Assembly (NCBI GenBank): GCA_002716825.1
Contig: PBCC01000033.1
Span: 1 to 38,963, forward strand
From: Halobacteriovorax sp.
GTDB lineage: Bacteria; Bdellovibrionota; Bacteriovoracia; Bacteriovoracales; Bacteriovoracaceae
Direction: 5' to 3'
DNA: 38,963 nucleotides
In this document: positions 25,389 to 34,384 of the stretch, in pieces
Numbering within the stretch: position 1 is the first letter of the stretch
How the letters are laid out: each line of letters starts with the position of its first letter
Made by a program: the position numbers and the translations under genes
The notes under the pieces: model-generated
Database searches by the model: none
The model's input: the letters and a program-made list of their open reading frames with translations, nothing else
What the model was told of the DNA's origin: nothing

Positions 25389-26302
25389 GACCAAGCCTTT
25401 GCCACTTCAGAATCTTTGGCAATTTGTGCTTTCAGCTCATCAACACCGGAAAAGCGTTTTTCTTCACGTATTTTGCCAAGAAAGATCACCGTCATCTCTT
25501 CATCGTAAAAGTCATCAATGCTAGAGAAGATATGAGTCTCAATTGTCATATGCAGGCTATCGTTAAATGTTGGGTTAAAACCGATATTAGTCACAGACTG
25601 ATATGTCTTACCGCGCAGAACTGCTTTTGTCGCATAGACACCTGTACTAGGCGCAATAAGCTCTTCAGCGATTTGCAGATTTGCCGTCGGGTAACCGATT
25701 CCCTTTCCTCGTCCTTTGCCCTTTACAACTTTGCCCTTTAATGAAAAATGACGCCCCAGAAAGCTCGAAATTCGCTCAACATTCCCTTTTCTGATAAGTT
25801 CTCTAATAACACTTGAAGAGATGTGTTCTGACTTATCACCACAAAACTCTTTTAAAGCGACAAGTTCAATTCCACTATTTTTAAGCATTTCATCAAATGT
25901 TGAATAATCACCAGATTTATGAGCACCAAAAGCAAAGTCGTAACCAAGGCATAGCAGTTTCATTCGATCTACATTTTGGACATATTGCTCAACAAACTGA
26001 GTTGCAGTGGTGGCACTAAAGTCTCTCGTAAAGGGTATCTCTATGAGATAGTCAACACCTAACGATTTTAATAGCGATCTTCGCTCTTCATAACCCGACA
26101 CAAGAAACCCGCGCATCGCTCTTAAAATTTGAGCCGGGTGTGGAAAAAACGTAATAACAACAAATTTAAGATTCTGACTCTTACATTTTTCTCGAACTTG
26201 CTCAAGCATAGCAACATGACCCAAATGGACGCCATCAAAGTTTCCAATGGTTGCTCCAAAGTCGTGTTCAACTATATCTTTCGTATGATTTAGAATTTTC
26301 AT
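25382..26302 (-). CDS. ribF: Bifunctional riboflavin kinase / FAD synthetase
   Basis: 306 residues, the standard length. It makes FMN and then FAD from riboflavin. The N-terminal nucleotidyltransferase domain has GNFDGVHLGHVAML (HxGH motif) and FVVITFFPHPAQIL, then LCLGYDFAFGAHKSGD and SSSVIRELIRKGNV. The C-terminal kinase domain has GRGKGIGYPTANL, GVYATKAVL and NIGFNPTFND, then ETHIF. The ATG overlaps the end of the BatD gene by 4 bp (ATGA), an unusual coupling of flavin synthesis to an envelope operon. Confidence 0.97.
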   Translation of the reverse strand: MKILNHTKDIVEHDFGATIGNFDGVHLGHVAMLEQVREKCKSQNLKFVVITFFPHPAQILRAMRGFLVSGYEERRSLLKSLGVDYLIEIPFTRDFSATTATQFVEQYVQNVDRMKLLCLGYDFAFGAHKSGDYSTFDEMLKNSGIELVALKEFCGDKSEHISSSVIRELIRKGNVERISSFLGRHFSLKGKVVKGKGRGKGIGYPTANLQIAEELIAPSTGVYATKAVLRGKTYQSVTNIGFNPTFNDSLHMTIETHIFSSIDDFYDEEMTVIFLGKIREEKRFSGVDELKAQIAKDSEVAKAWSC

Positions 26303-27933
26303 GCAAGGCTCTTAATTAGTTTTTTGAACATTTTCTTTTGCGGCTTTAATTTCGCATTGTTTGAATTGCGCGAATAGGTGGCTGATCTTAGAGAGTTAAT
26401 AAGTTCCGTAAAGTATGCCTTCACATCTTCTGGAACATTTTTATTCGCAATGACAGAGTCTAAATCACTTTCTCTAACTGATTCAATTTCGTTTACAAAC
26501 TGGTATAACCCTTTAAAGTCTACTCCGCGAGAGAGTTGAGTCTTATAGATCGACCATAACCTTTCTTTTTTGGTAATAGTGCCCAATTTAAAGTTAGATA
26601 AAAACCCTAGCACTAAGAGCAAGCTAGACACCAAAAGAATGATCCTAGAGACATTGCCCAGAGGATTATTTACCAGGGTCGAACCAAAAGGACTGATTGG
26701 TGTTAAAGACTTTTCAAAACTTGAGGCAGTAGAGGAGTTAGTTGAAGTGACTTGCGGTGCAGATTTAGTATTGTTTTGATTATTTCGAGCCACTCCTCCG
26801 CCAACAACTTGCAACTCTGGAATTGTAATTTCAGTTGTTTTATATGTCATTGTATCAGGGTCAAAGACTGATAGCTGGAGCTGTCTAGAGGCTATATTCA
26901 TTTGACCTCTTGGAAGATAAGTATATTCAAGCACCTTGCGCGATTGATCGGGTGAGACTTCTTGAATCTCTGATCTTGTATCAAAACTTTCAAGATCAGG
27001 ATGAGTAAATAGGACAGGGTCATCCATCTTCTCCAGTAAACCTGGTCCGACAACTTCAATCTTTGCTTCTATTGGCTCATTAGCTAAAAATTTTGTCTTA
27101 TTCATAATTAACGAGAACTTGTGCTCACCAACCAGGCCAGTGAACCCATCCGGAATATTCTCAACAGGTGTCTCACTTACTTTAATTTTTATGGGTGCAC
27201 TTGAAAGTGTAACATTCCTCATGTCACGAAGACCAAAGCCCCCGGCCCCACCAAACCCAACGGATACTTGGATTTTAAGAGGATCAATAGTTAACTCACC
27301 CGTTTTTTCCGCAAATAAGCGCGCTGAATATTCTTTTCCCCGTTGATAGATAAGGCCACCACGCTCTACGCGCTCGGGTGTTTGATCGACGTTTTTAAAG
27401 CGTTTTAAGAAGCCATTAAGTTTGGGGTATTCTTTAAGCTCTTTGTTGTAAATTGGAACTCTCGTGTAGAGGTAATAATTTACAAAGAATCCCTCTCCTT
27501 TATAAACATTTTCCTTTGAAGGTATAGCCTCTAAAAAATAATCTTTTGGTCGCTCCGCTTCTCGAAGAACCTGAACTCTCACATTGTCTTTTTTAATCGT
27601 TTTTTGCCCAACACGAACGTTGAAGTCACGTAGATAGAAGCTACCTGTTCTGTTGGCCCTAAGTTGATAGATAAAAGTCATTGTTTTCTGTGAGGTAAAT
27701 TGTCCGTTTATCAACTGAGTTGTAAAGGAAACACCGCCTTTACGTCTACCCTCGACGTTTAAGCCGCCTGGATCAAAACTTATAAACGGCTCTTCGTTAC
27801 CTTCGAAGGCAACAGTCACAATCATGTCAAAGCTTTCATCTTGTACAGGTCGTTCTGGCTTGAAATCTATACTGATCTGAGACCAAGCCGACACACTTAA
27901 TAGCAACATAAAAAGCATAGTGAACACTTTCAT
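26299..27933 (-). CDS. batD: BatD-like membrane protein (Bat/aerotolerance operon)
   Basis: 544 residues. It has a signal peptide (MKVFTMLFMLLLSVSAWSQ), then a large periplasmic region of immunoglobulin-like beta domains. The opening ISIDFKPERPVQDESFDMIV is typical of BatD, which starts with a segment describing oxidation-related beta sandwiches. Further domains sit around residues 250-380 (TGLVGEHKFSLIMNKTKFLA; PIEAKIEVVGPG; VLEYTYLPRGQMNIAS). A Ser/Thr/Asn linker, a membrane helix near 430 (ISRIILLVSSLLLVLGFLSN) and a basic cytoplasmic tail follow. The start is the ATG at 27933 with AGGA upstream; the longer frame (27 more residues) overlaps the previous gene and hides the signal peptide. 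Bat proteins are linked to stress tolerance and envelope integrity, and their biochemistry is unclear. Confidence 0.9.
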   Translation of the reverse strand: MKVFTMLFMLLLSVSAWSQISIDFKPERPVQDESFDMIVTVAFEGNEEPFISFDPGGLNVEGRRKGGVSFTTQLINGQFTSQKTMTFIYQLRANRTGSFYLRDFNVRVGQKTIKKDNVRVQVLREAERPKDYFLEAIPSKENVYKGEGFFVNYYLYTRVPIYNKELKEYPKLNGFLKRFKNVDQTPERVERGGLIYQRGKEYSARLFAEKTGELTIDPLKIQVSVGFGGAGGFGLRDMRNVTLSSAPIKIKVSETPVENIPDGFTGLVGEHKFSLIMNKTKFLANEPIEAKIEVVGPGLLEKMDDPVLFTHPDLESFDTRSEIQEVSPDQSRKVLEYTYLPRGQMNIASRQLQLSVFDPDTMTYKTTEITIPELQVVGGGVARNNQNNTKSAPQVTSTNSSTASSFEKSLTPISPFGSTLVNNPLGNVSRIILLVSSLLLVLGFLSNFKLGTITKKERLWSIYKTQLSRGVDFKGLYQFVNEIESVRESDLDSVIANKNVPEDVKAYFTELINSLRSATYSRNSNNAKLKPQKKMFKKLIKSLA

Positions 27934-27934
27934 T

Positions 27935-29620
27935 TTACCAATCCTTTTTCTGCCTTGAGTTATCTCGGTCCTGTGTGATGGTATCGATAAACTCACTTTG
28001 AAGAGCACGATCATCTTGCATGAGTTGCTTGAGTAGAGCAGGGACCTTCATCATTCGACGTTTTTTATCAATTTCTCTTTCTCGTTGGGCCATATTTGTA
28101 ATTTTCTGTTGCTGCTTTTGTTCGCCATCATTTGCTTGATCTTTATTTTCGTTTTTATCATTATTTTTTTCGTCCTGATCACTGCCTTCGCCGGTAGAAG
28201 ACCTTTCTTTTTTTTCGTCGCCATCGCCACTATTGTCTGACTTTTCCTTCTTACTTTCTTCGCCTTCCTCGCCTTCATCACCCTGGCCACCACCGCCGCC
28301 ATTTTGGGATAAATATTTTTTCACATTCGAATGTATCGTGCGCTCAAGTTCAATGTTTTTACCGGCGTTTTCTCTTAAGGTCTCATGTAAAATTTCAAGC
28401 CCTTCTGCTTTTCCTTGCGCCAACAGTGTTGCCCCTAAGTTTGCTTTAGCCTCTGGTGAAAGTTTTTGACTGGCTTCGCGGTAGAGCAATTCTGCCTTTT
28501 CTAGTTTTTTTTCTTTTGCAAGCTCAAAGGCTAAACTCTGTTTTTTCTGCGGCGACCAGTCGGACTCCAAATCAAGCGGTTTTTCAATGTTGCCAGGGTT
28601 AGCTTCTGCATTCGGTAAAACGAGAAGGAATAGCAAGCTAACAAGCACATACGATCGCATTTGAGTAAAAATAACGGATAGAATATAAAATGCTACTCCA
28701 GCAGAGACAAACCATTGCGATAATACTGGCCTGATTTTATTTTGATCAATGCCTACCGACTGAGTTGCTCCCTCGCGAAAGAAGCTCAATACCTCTTCGG
28801 TTGGAAGGTTGAACGATAGTACGACCCACTTTCTAGAGCGTTTAAAATGTGAAGCTAGCCTGTCTAGATAATCCTCGTCTAACTTTGAAATAACTTCTTT
28901 ATTCATATGAGTTTTGTAACCAGAAAAAGTACCACTTTGCGTACGCATGGGAATTTTACCGCCAGAAACAGTTCCAACACCTATTACGGCGATACTTATT
29001 CCAGCTGGCGCTTCAAAATTCAGAGGTTCTGTATTCTCTTCGGCATCAGTAATGAGCAAGATATTTCCACCAGGGTTGCCATTAGAGGTCTCTTGCTTTA
29101 ATGATTCGACAATTTCTGCCAACGCAGCTGTTATATTACTGCCCCCACCTCTAAGTCTTTCATCTTCAAGGCCGGCCAGTCTTGCATCAAGTAAGTCGAT
29201 ATCATCAGTGAATGGAACAAGACGTTTAGAAATATCAGAGAAAACATTTATTGAAATTTGATGGCCGACAGCATTTTTCACAAAATGTCTTGCTACAGTT
29301 AGTGCGCGCTTAAATCTGTTGGGTTGGACGTCTTCTACTAGCATGCTCGATGAAGTATCTATGAGTATAATGGTTTTTTGATCAGACAATGGCGTATCAA
29401 CCTGTTCTTCATGACCTCTGAAGTCTAGGAGTGCTAAACAAAAGCACAAAACACTTAGGACAAATGTTAACTTTCCTAAATAGTTTCGCAGGTTTGGCTT
29501 AAGCCCAAAACAATCTTTAAGCCATTGAAAATATTTTTTATAGTCATAGATCCAAAAAAGTAGAACAAGGAATACAACAAACAACAAGTACGGCGCATAG
29601 CTTAGTTTAAGAAAAGTCAT
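27935..29620 (-). CDS. batB: BatB-like VWA protein fused to a TPR and charged BatC-like tail
   Basis: 561 residues. Two N-terminal membrane helices (about 9-25 and 51-66) are followed by a von Willebrand A domain with an intact metal site: IILIDTSSSM with Asp88, Ser90 and Ser92, GGGSNITAAL, and LLITDAEEN. A membrane pair follows near 308-345. The C-terminal half is BatC-like: TPR-type helices (about 365-435; LAFELAKEKKLEKAELLYREA), a Gly/Glu/Lys/Asp/Asn low-complexity region (about 450-520) and a short basic helical end. BatB and BatC are separate in many genomes, so this is a fusion. AGG sits close before the ATG, which overlaps batA by 4 bp. Confidence 0.9.
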   Translation of the reverse strand: MTFLKLSYAPYLLFVVFLVLLFWIYDYKKYFQWLKDCFGLKPNLRNYLGKLTFVLSVLCFCLALLDFRGHEEQVDTPLSDQKTIILIDTSSSMLVEDVQPNRFKRALTVARHFVKNAVGHQISINVFSDISKRLVPFTDDIDLLDARLAGLEDERLRGGGSNITAALAEIVESLKQETSNGNPGGNILLITDAEENTEPLNFEAPAGISIAVIGVGTVSGGKIPMRTQSGTFSGYKTHMNKEVISKLDEDYLDRLASHFKRSRKWVVLSFNLPTEEVLSFFREGATQSVGIDQNKIRPVLSQWFVSAGVAFYILSVIFTQMRSYVLVSLLFLLVLPNAEANPGNIEKPLDLESDWSPQKKQSLAFELAKEKKLEKAELLYREASQKLSPEAKANLGATLLAQGKAEGLEILHETLRENAGKNIELERTIHSNVKKYLSQNGGGGGQGDEGEEGEESKKEKSDNSGDGDEKKERSSTGEGSDQDEKNNDKNENKDQANDGEQKQQQKITNMAQREREIDKKRRMMKVPALLKQLMQDDRALQSEFIDTITQDRDNSRQKKDW

Positions 29621-30591
29621 ACAACCTCCCTTAAGCCGGCCCAGCGCCCAAGAAACGAAAGAGCTAGAAGCAGGCTTCCTATCGCGAGAGGCTCCCAGTA
29701 AAGCTCCTCAAAAATTGCTCGCCCACTCTTTTCAATTTTTGTACGCTCAAGCTCATTAATTTTTGCTAGAACATCTTTCAATGCTTCTTCATTATCGGCG
29801 CGAAAAACCTCACCACCTGTCATCGTAGCAATCTTTTTTAGGGTATCAACATCAAAACTTCCGCCAGGAATATATTGGAAGCGTTGTGTGCCAAACCCAC
29901 CAGGAACTGGAATTCTGGCATCTCCATTGCCACCAATAGCTATCGCATAAACTTTGATTCCCGCAGCCTTTGCTTCTTCTGCAGCTTGGATTGGCGTCAT
30001 CGTTCCCACATTGCTAACACCGTCAGTAAGCAGAATGATGACTTTATTTTTAGCTAAGGATTGCAATCCACGTGCAACCCCAAGCGCTAAAGCATCTCCA
30101 ATATTAGTTCCACTGCCTAGAAATCCTGTACGAATATCGGAGATCGCTCGCTTAACCAAATCTAAATCTGTTGTTAATGGTAGTAATGTAAACACCTTTT
30201 CAGAAAACATAACGATGGCAATTCTATCTGTTGGTCGAAGTGACACAAATTCAAGAATTTTATTTTTAGAGACTTCAAGTCTGTTTGGCCTGAAGTCATC
30301 CGCCATCATAGACAGACTTACATCCACGACAAAAATGACGTCGTTTACCTCTTCAGGGTCAGTAATAAAGCCCGCTGGTTTTTTGGGGAGTGTCATAGAA
30401 AAAATAATAAATCCCCAGCCAATAAAACCGACACTAACCATGAGCATTTTAAGCAATCTAATTTTTACAGAGGCACGCTGCTTAATTGCTGGAACAATAG
30501 GCTTTTTAGCTGGATAAAACTGTGCATATAACCACACAATGGCGGCAACACCAGCAAGCAAGGCCCAAACATAGGTTGTATTCTCAATCAT
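29617..30591 (-). CDS. batA: BatA-like VWA-domain membrane protein
   Basis: 324 residues. Helices at about 7-25 and 49-66 flank a short loop, followed by a von Willebrand A domain. The metal-binding motif is intact: FVVDVSLSM with Asp90, Ser92 and Ser94, the Thr loop GSGTNIGDALALG, and ILLTDGVSN. A third helix lies near the C-terminus (about 299-315). The usual role is a cytoplasm- or periplasm-facing interaction module working with MoxR. The start is the ATG at 30591, which overlaps the previous gene by 8 bp; an upstream TTG is less likely because it adds eight polar residues within that gene. It is coupled to batB by an ATGA overlap. Confidence 0.92.
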   Translation of the reverse strand: MIENTTYVWALLAGVAAIVWLYAQFYPAKKPIVPAIKQRASVKIRLLKMLMVSVGFIGWGFIIFSMTLPKKPAGFITDPEEVNDVIFVVDVSLSMMADDFRPNRLEVSKNKILEFVSLRPTDRIAIVMFSEKVFTLLPLTTDLDLVKRAISDIRTGFLGSGTNIGDALALGVARGLQSLAKNKVIILLTDGVSNVGTMTPIQAAEEAKAAGIKVYAIAIGGNGDARIPVPGGFGTQRFQYIPGGSFDVDTLKKIATMTGGEVFRADNEEALKDVLAKINELERTKIEKSGRAIFEELYWEPLAIGSLLLALSFLGRWAGLREVV

Positions 30592-31345
30592 GAAGCAGCT
30601 TCTGTTTTGTCTCAATTATGTTTTGTGTCTCACTCTCAGTCCAGTTTTTCTTAAATTGGATTGCGTTAAGCTTGGAGAGAAAAACATCTTTGTTTTTAAC
30701 TTGAATGTATATTTCAATTTCCGAAAGATCTCTTGCTAGAGCCTCGATCGCTTCCCGCGTCTGCGCGGTTTCAATACGTTGTCTTAATTGCTTTTGAAAA
30801 CTCAACGCTGCTTTTTTCTTTCTAACGCTGTAAAGTAAAAACACTAAGGCAATAATTACAATTACGCTTGAGCTAGCTCCGCCAACATACAGCAAGAGCT
30901 CTTCTCTATTTGCACTTTCATACTCTGGTTGTTCGACAAACGAAAAGTCCTGCGCTGGTGGAGCCGTTGCAATTGTCGTAATTCTTCGAATCTCCAGCGG
31001 GACGCGTTGCTTTTGAATTTCAACAAAAATTTTTTCTTTAGGCTTAACGGCTTTAATGACGGCAATCACCGCTTTTAGTTCTGCAACCTCTTGGTTGTGT
31101 GCTGATAATTCACTTGAGATGACTTTAACTATATGAAAATTTTCACCAAGTTTTTTCTTCTCAAGTTTTAATAGGTTTGCATTTTCCCACTCACTTGATA
31201 CAGGCCAGACACGAAGAACACCTTCAAAAAGGGCACCTTCCTCAAGTGATACGCTTGTATTCACTAAAGGCGTCAACTCACCCTCTAGTGATGCGGCGAC
31301 AGAACGTAAGCAGAAAAACATGAGTGCTATAACAAGGTACTTCAC
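30584..31345 (-). CDS. Signal-peptide and single-helix membrane protein of the Bat operon
   Basis: 253 residues, family not recognised. It has a signal peptide (MKYLVIALMFFCLRSVAAS), a beta-rich periplasmic domain (about 20-148), one membrane helix (about 153-170; SSSVIVIIALVFLLYSV) and a cytoplasmic helical tail (about 171-253). It sits between the DUF58 and BatA genes, the place where related operons carry a DUF4381-type membrane protein, and its topology is similar. The relation is therefore by position and shape only. The ATG overlaps the DUF58 gene by 4 bp. Confidence 0.8.
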   Translation of the reverse strand: MKYLVIALMFFCLRSVAASLEGELTPLVNTSVSLEEGALFEGVLRVWPVSSEWENANLLKLEKKKLGENFHIVKVISSELSAHNQEVAELKAVIAVIKAVKPKEKIFVEIQKQRVPLEIRRITTIATAPPAQDFSFVEQPEYESANREELLLYVGGASSSVIVIIALVFLLYSVRKKKAALSFQKQLRQRIETAQTREAIEALARDLSEIEIYIQVKNKDVFLSKLNAIQFKKNWTESETQNIIETKQKLLHD

Positions 31346-32184
31346 GACATTTCTCTCACAAATTGTTCCAGGTGTCCGTCCTTCATTCTTATTGGAACGA
31401 CATGCTTAAGCGCTTCTTGTTCCAGCTCATCACCAAGGTGAACTTTAGTAAATTGACCAGCTCTTGTTATTCCAGGACCGAAGACTGCATAGGGCAAGTT
31501 GACACTCTCATCGATTGGCGCAATCACTCTAAAGCATTGCACATGAGAATGACGAGCTAGATGCGTAATCGCACTGCCACGAATCTGACCTAGAAAGTCT
31601 GAAAGAATAATGACCTCTTTTTTCTTATACAATAGCTTATTTAATTTGAAATCGAGCTTTGCTTGATCGACATCTTTGATTTCCATTACATGATCATAAG
31701 CAATTTCAAGATCGTCACTGAGAAGAGATTGTTTTTTAAGCATCTCAAGCATTGCTCTCATGCCTTTTTCACCACGCATTTTGGGAAGTTCATAGATATC
31801 ATTTGTGACAAGAACTAGATGAACCATATCACCAGTCTTGTCGGCCATAAGATAAAGCATACAAGCAATTTCGATACATGCTTGTAATTTGGAAACACCC
31901 TTACTACCTGCAAGTAGAGTCGGCGAGACCTCTAAAACTAAGATGATCTCGACATTTCGTTCTTCTTCAAAAGTTTTAATATAAGGATGCGATGTTTTAG
32001 CTAGCATCTTCCAGTCAATAAAGCGTACGTCATCACCGTGCGAGTAGACTTGATGCTCTTTAAACTGAAGTCCTGTTCCTCTTACGCGCGATTTTAAAAC
32101 TCCTATTGAATAGGAGTTGGCATTTTTGAAAAATCTCGTTTGAGATTTTGCCAGAACTTTTTTAACTTCTGCAATATTGATCAT
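31342..32184 (-). CDS. DUF58 protein of the MoxR/Bat operon
   Basis: 280 residues, no membrane segment. The DUF58 hallmark GDDVRFIDWK lies at about 50-59, after KSRVRGTGLQFKEHQVYSHG. A VWA-like fold follows, with EVSPTLLAGSKGVSKLQ and VIILSDFLGQIRG. DUF58 proteins are routinely encoded after MoxR ATPases and are thought to be their partners. The start is the ATG at 32184, which overlaps the MoxR stop as TAATG; an in-frame start ten codons upstream lies wholly within moxR. Confidence 0.93.
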   Translation of the reverse strand: MINIAEVKKVLAKSQTRFFKNANSYSIGVLKSRVRGTGLQFKEHQVYSHGDDVRFIDWKMLAKTSHPYIKTFEEERNVEIILVLEVSPTLLAGSKGVSKLQACIEIACMLYLMADKTGDMVHLVLVTNDIYELPKMRGEKGMRAMLEMLKKQSLLSDDLEIAYDHVMEIKDVDQAKLDFKLNKLLYKKKEVIILSDFLGQIRGSAITHLARHSHVQCFRVIAPIDESVNLPYAVFGPGITRAGQFTKVHLGDELEQEALKHVVPIRMKDGHLEQFVREMS

Positions 32185-33134
32185 TAAATCACACGCTCCG
32201 CGATTTTCAGACAAATATCTCTCGAGTGAATTTTATCAACCATGGCCTCATAGCTTAAAATTACACGATGACCTAGAACTGACGGAACAACATGCAATAT
32301 GTCCTCTGGAGTTACAAAATCTCTTCCTTTCAAAAAGGCTACAAACTTTCCAAGTTTATAGAGCCAAATTGTCGCTCTAGGGGAAGCACCTGCCGCGATA
32401 GCACCATTATAGGCCGTATCAAAGTAATCTGATCCAGGCCTAGTTGCGTGAGTTACTCTCACTAGCATGTCCTTTATTTTCTCGTCGACATAGATAGCCT
32501 CGACTTTCTCTTTCAGATCTTTAATATCGCTAGTCGACATGATTGCATCATTTTGCGTAATGCTTTCAAAGTTTAAAGCTAAAATATTTTTTTCTGCTTC
32601 AAAGTCTGGATAATCAACGCTAACTTTCATCATAAATCGATCAAGTTGCGCTTCAGGTAATGGATATGTCCCCTCCTGCTCGATTGGATTTTGTGTAGCT
32701 AGTACAACAAAAGGACTTGTCAGCTTATGCGTATTTTCGCCAATTGTAACTTGCTTCTCCGCCATCGCTTCTAGCAGTGCCGCTTGAACCTTGGCAGGAG
32801 ATCGGTTGATTTCATCGGCAAGCAAAAGCTGTGTGAAAATTGGGCCAAACTTCGTTGTGAACTGTTCAGTCTTCTGGCTATAGATCATGGTTCCAATAAG
32901 GTCTGACGGCAAAAGGTCTGGTGTGAATTGAATACGCTTAAAGCTTAAATCACAAAGCTTTGCCATTACTGACACACTAAGTGTCTTGCCTAATCCAGGC
33001 ATTCCCTCGATTAGCAAGTGACCTTCGCATACAAGTGCTGCCATTATTGAATCGAGCAAGTCGTCTTGTCCGAAAATCACCGATTTGGCCTTAGTCAGAA
33101 CTTGATCAATTTTTTGTTTGTCGTTCGTACTCAT
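32184..33134 (-). CDS. moxR: MoxR-family AAA+ ATPase
   Basis: 316 residues. It has Walker A EGMPGLGKTLS (about residues 43-53), Walker B LLLADEINRSPAKVQAALLE, sensor 1 FVVLATQNPIEQEGTYPLPEA and the C-terminal lid (GASPRATIWLYKLGKFVAFL). MoxR ATPases act as chaperones that remodel VWA-domain partners, here presumably the DUF58, BatA and BatB products encoded next. It lies 11 bp after the methyltransferase gene, so transcription probably comes from the promoter before that gene. Confidence 0.95.
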   Translation of the reverse strand: MSTNDKQKIDQVLTKAKSVIFGQDDLLDSIMAALVCEGHLLIEGMPGLGKTLSVSVMAKLCDLSFKRIQFTPDLLPSDLIGTMIYSQKTEQFTTKFGPIFTQLLLADEINRSPAKVQAALLEAMAEKQVTIGENTHKLTSPFVVLATQNPIEQEGTYPLPEAQLDRFMMKVSVDYPDFEAEKNILALNFESITQNDAIMSTSDIKDLKEKVEAIYVDEKIKDMLVRVTHATRPGSDYFDTAYNGAIAAGASPRATIWLYKLGKFVAFLKGRDFVTPEDILHVVPSVLGHRVILSYEAMVDKIHSRDICLKIAERVI

Positions 33135-33145
33135 GAGTTCCTCAA

Positions 33146-34318
33146 TTATTCAACGCTATATAGCGCATATTTAATGTAGTTTGCGTTATCTTTTAAACTT
33201 GTAATCGGATGATCTTTAGATTGCATTCCAATATCTCGCAGTACGAGAGATTTTCCAGCTTGCCTGGCTTCACTTTCCACAATACTCGTTAGCTCATCTA
33301 AACTAATATACTTAGTGCAAGAGGCTGCAACAAGTGTTGATGCTTCACTCATTAATCGAAAAATTCTACTGTACAGCTTTTTATAGCCTGATATGGCCTG
33401 CTGTTTTTGCTTAACTGACTTACAAAATGCTGGCGGGTCACATATAATTACATTCCATAATAGTCCTTCGTTTATCGATTCATCGAGAAACTTGAAAACA
33501 TCTTTATGGTGAAATCTTGCATCGAGTTTAGGTGAAATTATTTTTGAGTTTTCTATAATATAATCTTCAAAGTTTGCTTGGTCTACAAAGTCGACTCTGA
33601 TACTTCCAGCTCTTGCAGCCTGTAGCCCCCATGATCCCAAATATGAAAATAGATCTAACGCTCTTGTTTTAACAACTTCCTCATTAACCAAGTAAGATTC
33701 AAACTTCTTTCTATTGTCCCTATGGTCAAAATAAAAACCTACTTTTTGCATTTTCCCAATTGGCAATTGATACGTAATTCCGCTATCGACGATTGTTACA
33801 AGTTCATCTTCTTTCCACTCTTGAGCAAACTCAGGCAAGCTCTCAGCTTCGCGATATTTTTTTCGGTCTAGAAAGTAATTTTTTTTCTTGGGATAAATTT
33901 CATCCACTAAATTTTTAATATCATTCCGATATCGATCCATTCCAGCCGTATTAATTTGTATGAATGAATGATCTTTGTAGGTATCAATTATCAGTCCGGG
34001 CAACTTATCACTTTGTCCGTAAACAATTCGTTGACCTTCATTTTTATAGCATCCGGCCCTAAGCTTTAAGGCGTGCTGTATTTTTTTTCGAATAAAAGCG
34101 ACTGGCTCAACTGATTCTCGTCCAAGAACCCACAGACTTGGGGTATCTTTTGCAAACGGATTTCCATAGGCAAGCCATGAGTCAATTTCACTTTTGAGAA
34201 TAAACCACTCACCTGGCGTTAAGCTTGGAAAGGTAGCGGGTACTTCTTTTTGATAGAAGGACCTTTTTCCAGTTTTAATTTTAGCACTCATGGCCGAGTC
34301 GATACTAATGGTCCGCAT
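33146..34318 (-). CDS. RlmI-type class I SAM-dependent rRNA methyltransferase
   Basis: 390 residues, close to the ~396 of the RlmI/RlmK C-terminal family. The N-terminal part is a reduced PUA-like region; next is the linker GQRIVYGQSDKLPGLIIDTY. The signature KVGFYFDHRDNR, SAM motif ALDLFSYLGSWGLQAA and catalytic motif ICDPPAFCKS identify the family that methylates cytosine C5 in 23S rRNA. The C-terminal ASCTKYIS corresponds to the CSHHIS element of the family. I start at the ATG at 34318, because AGGGGA lies four bases upstream; the TTG at 34339 has no such site. The rRNA position methylated cannot be told from sequence. Confidence 0.9.
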   Translation of the reverse strand: MRTISIDSAMSAKIKTGKRSFYQKEVPATFPSLTPGEWFILKSEIDSWLAYGNPFAKDTPSLWVLGRESVEPVAFIRKKIQHALKLRAGCYKNEGQRIVYGQSDKLPGLIIDTYKDHSFIQINTAGMDRYRNDIKNLVDEIYPKKKNYFLDRKKYREAESLPEFAQEWKEDELVTIVDSGITYQLPIGKMQKVGFYFDHRDNRKKFESYLVNEEVVKTRALDLFSYLGSWGLQAARAGSIRVDFVDQANFEDYIIENSKIISPKLDARFHHKDVFKFLDESINEGLLWNVIICDPPAFCKSVKQKQQAISGYKKLYSRIFRLMSEASTLVAASCTKYISLDELTSIVESEARQAGKSLVLRDIGMQSKDHPITSLKDNANYIKYALYSVE

Positions 34319-34321
34319 AGT

Positions 34322-34327
34322 TCCCCT
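34322..34327 (-). promoter_or_regulatory. Ribosome-binding site fixing the methyltransferase start
   Basis: AGGGGA on the minus strand, three bases before ATG 34318. A complementary TTCCCC lies at 34355-34360, upstream of the predicted transcript start, so it would pair only in read-through transcripts. Confidence 0.6.
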
Positions 34328-34346
34328 GAATCTATTCAACCATTTG

Positions 34347-34352
34347 ATTATA
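34347..34352 (-). promoter_or_regulatory. Candidate -10 element before the methyltransferase/MoxR/Bat genes
   Basis: TATAAT on the minus strand in the 66-bp gap after the large lipoprotein gene; the -35 is weak (TTGTTT at 16 bp). The predicted start near 34340 gives a ~20-base leader holding the AGGGGA site. No terminator is visible for the upstream gene, so read-through is possible. Confidence 0.45.
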
Positions 34353-34384
34353 AAGGGGAATCAATCTTAAACAAGACGCGGAAA

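Noticed and set aside
29954-30517. 187-codon plus-strand open frame opposite batA
   Set aside because: It is antisense to a strongly conserved VWA gene; its composition reflects the reverse of that gene.
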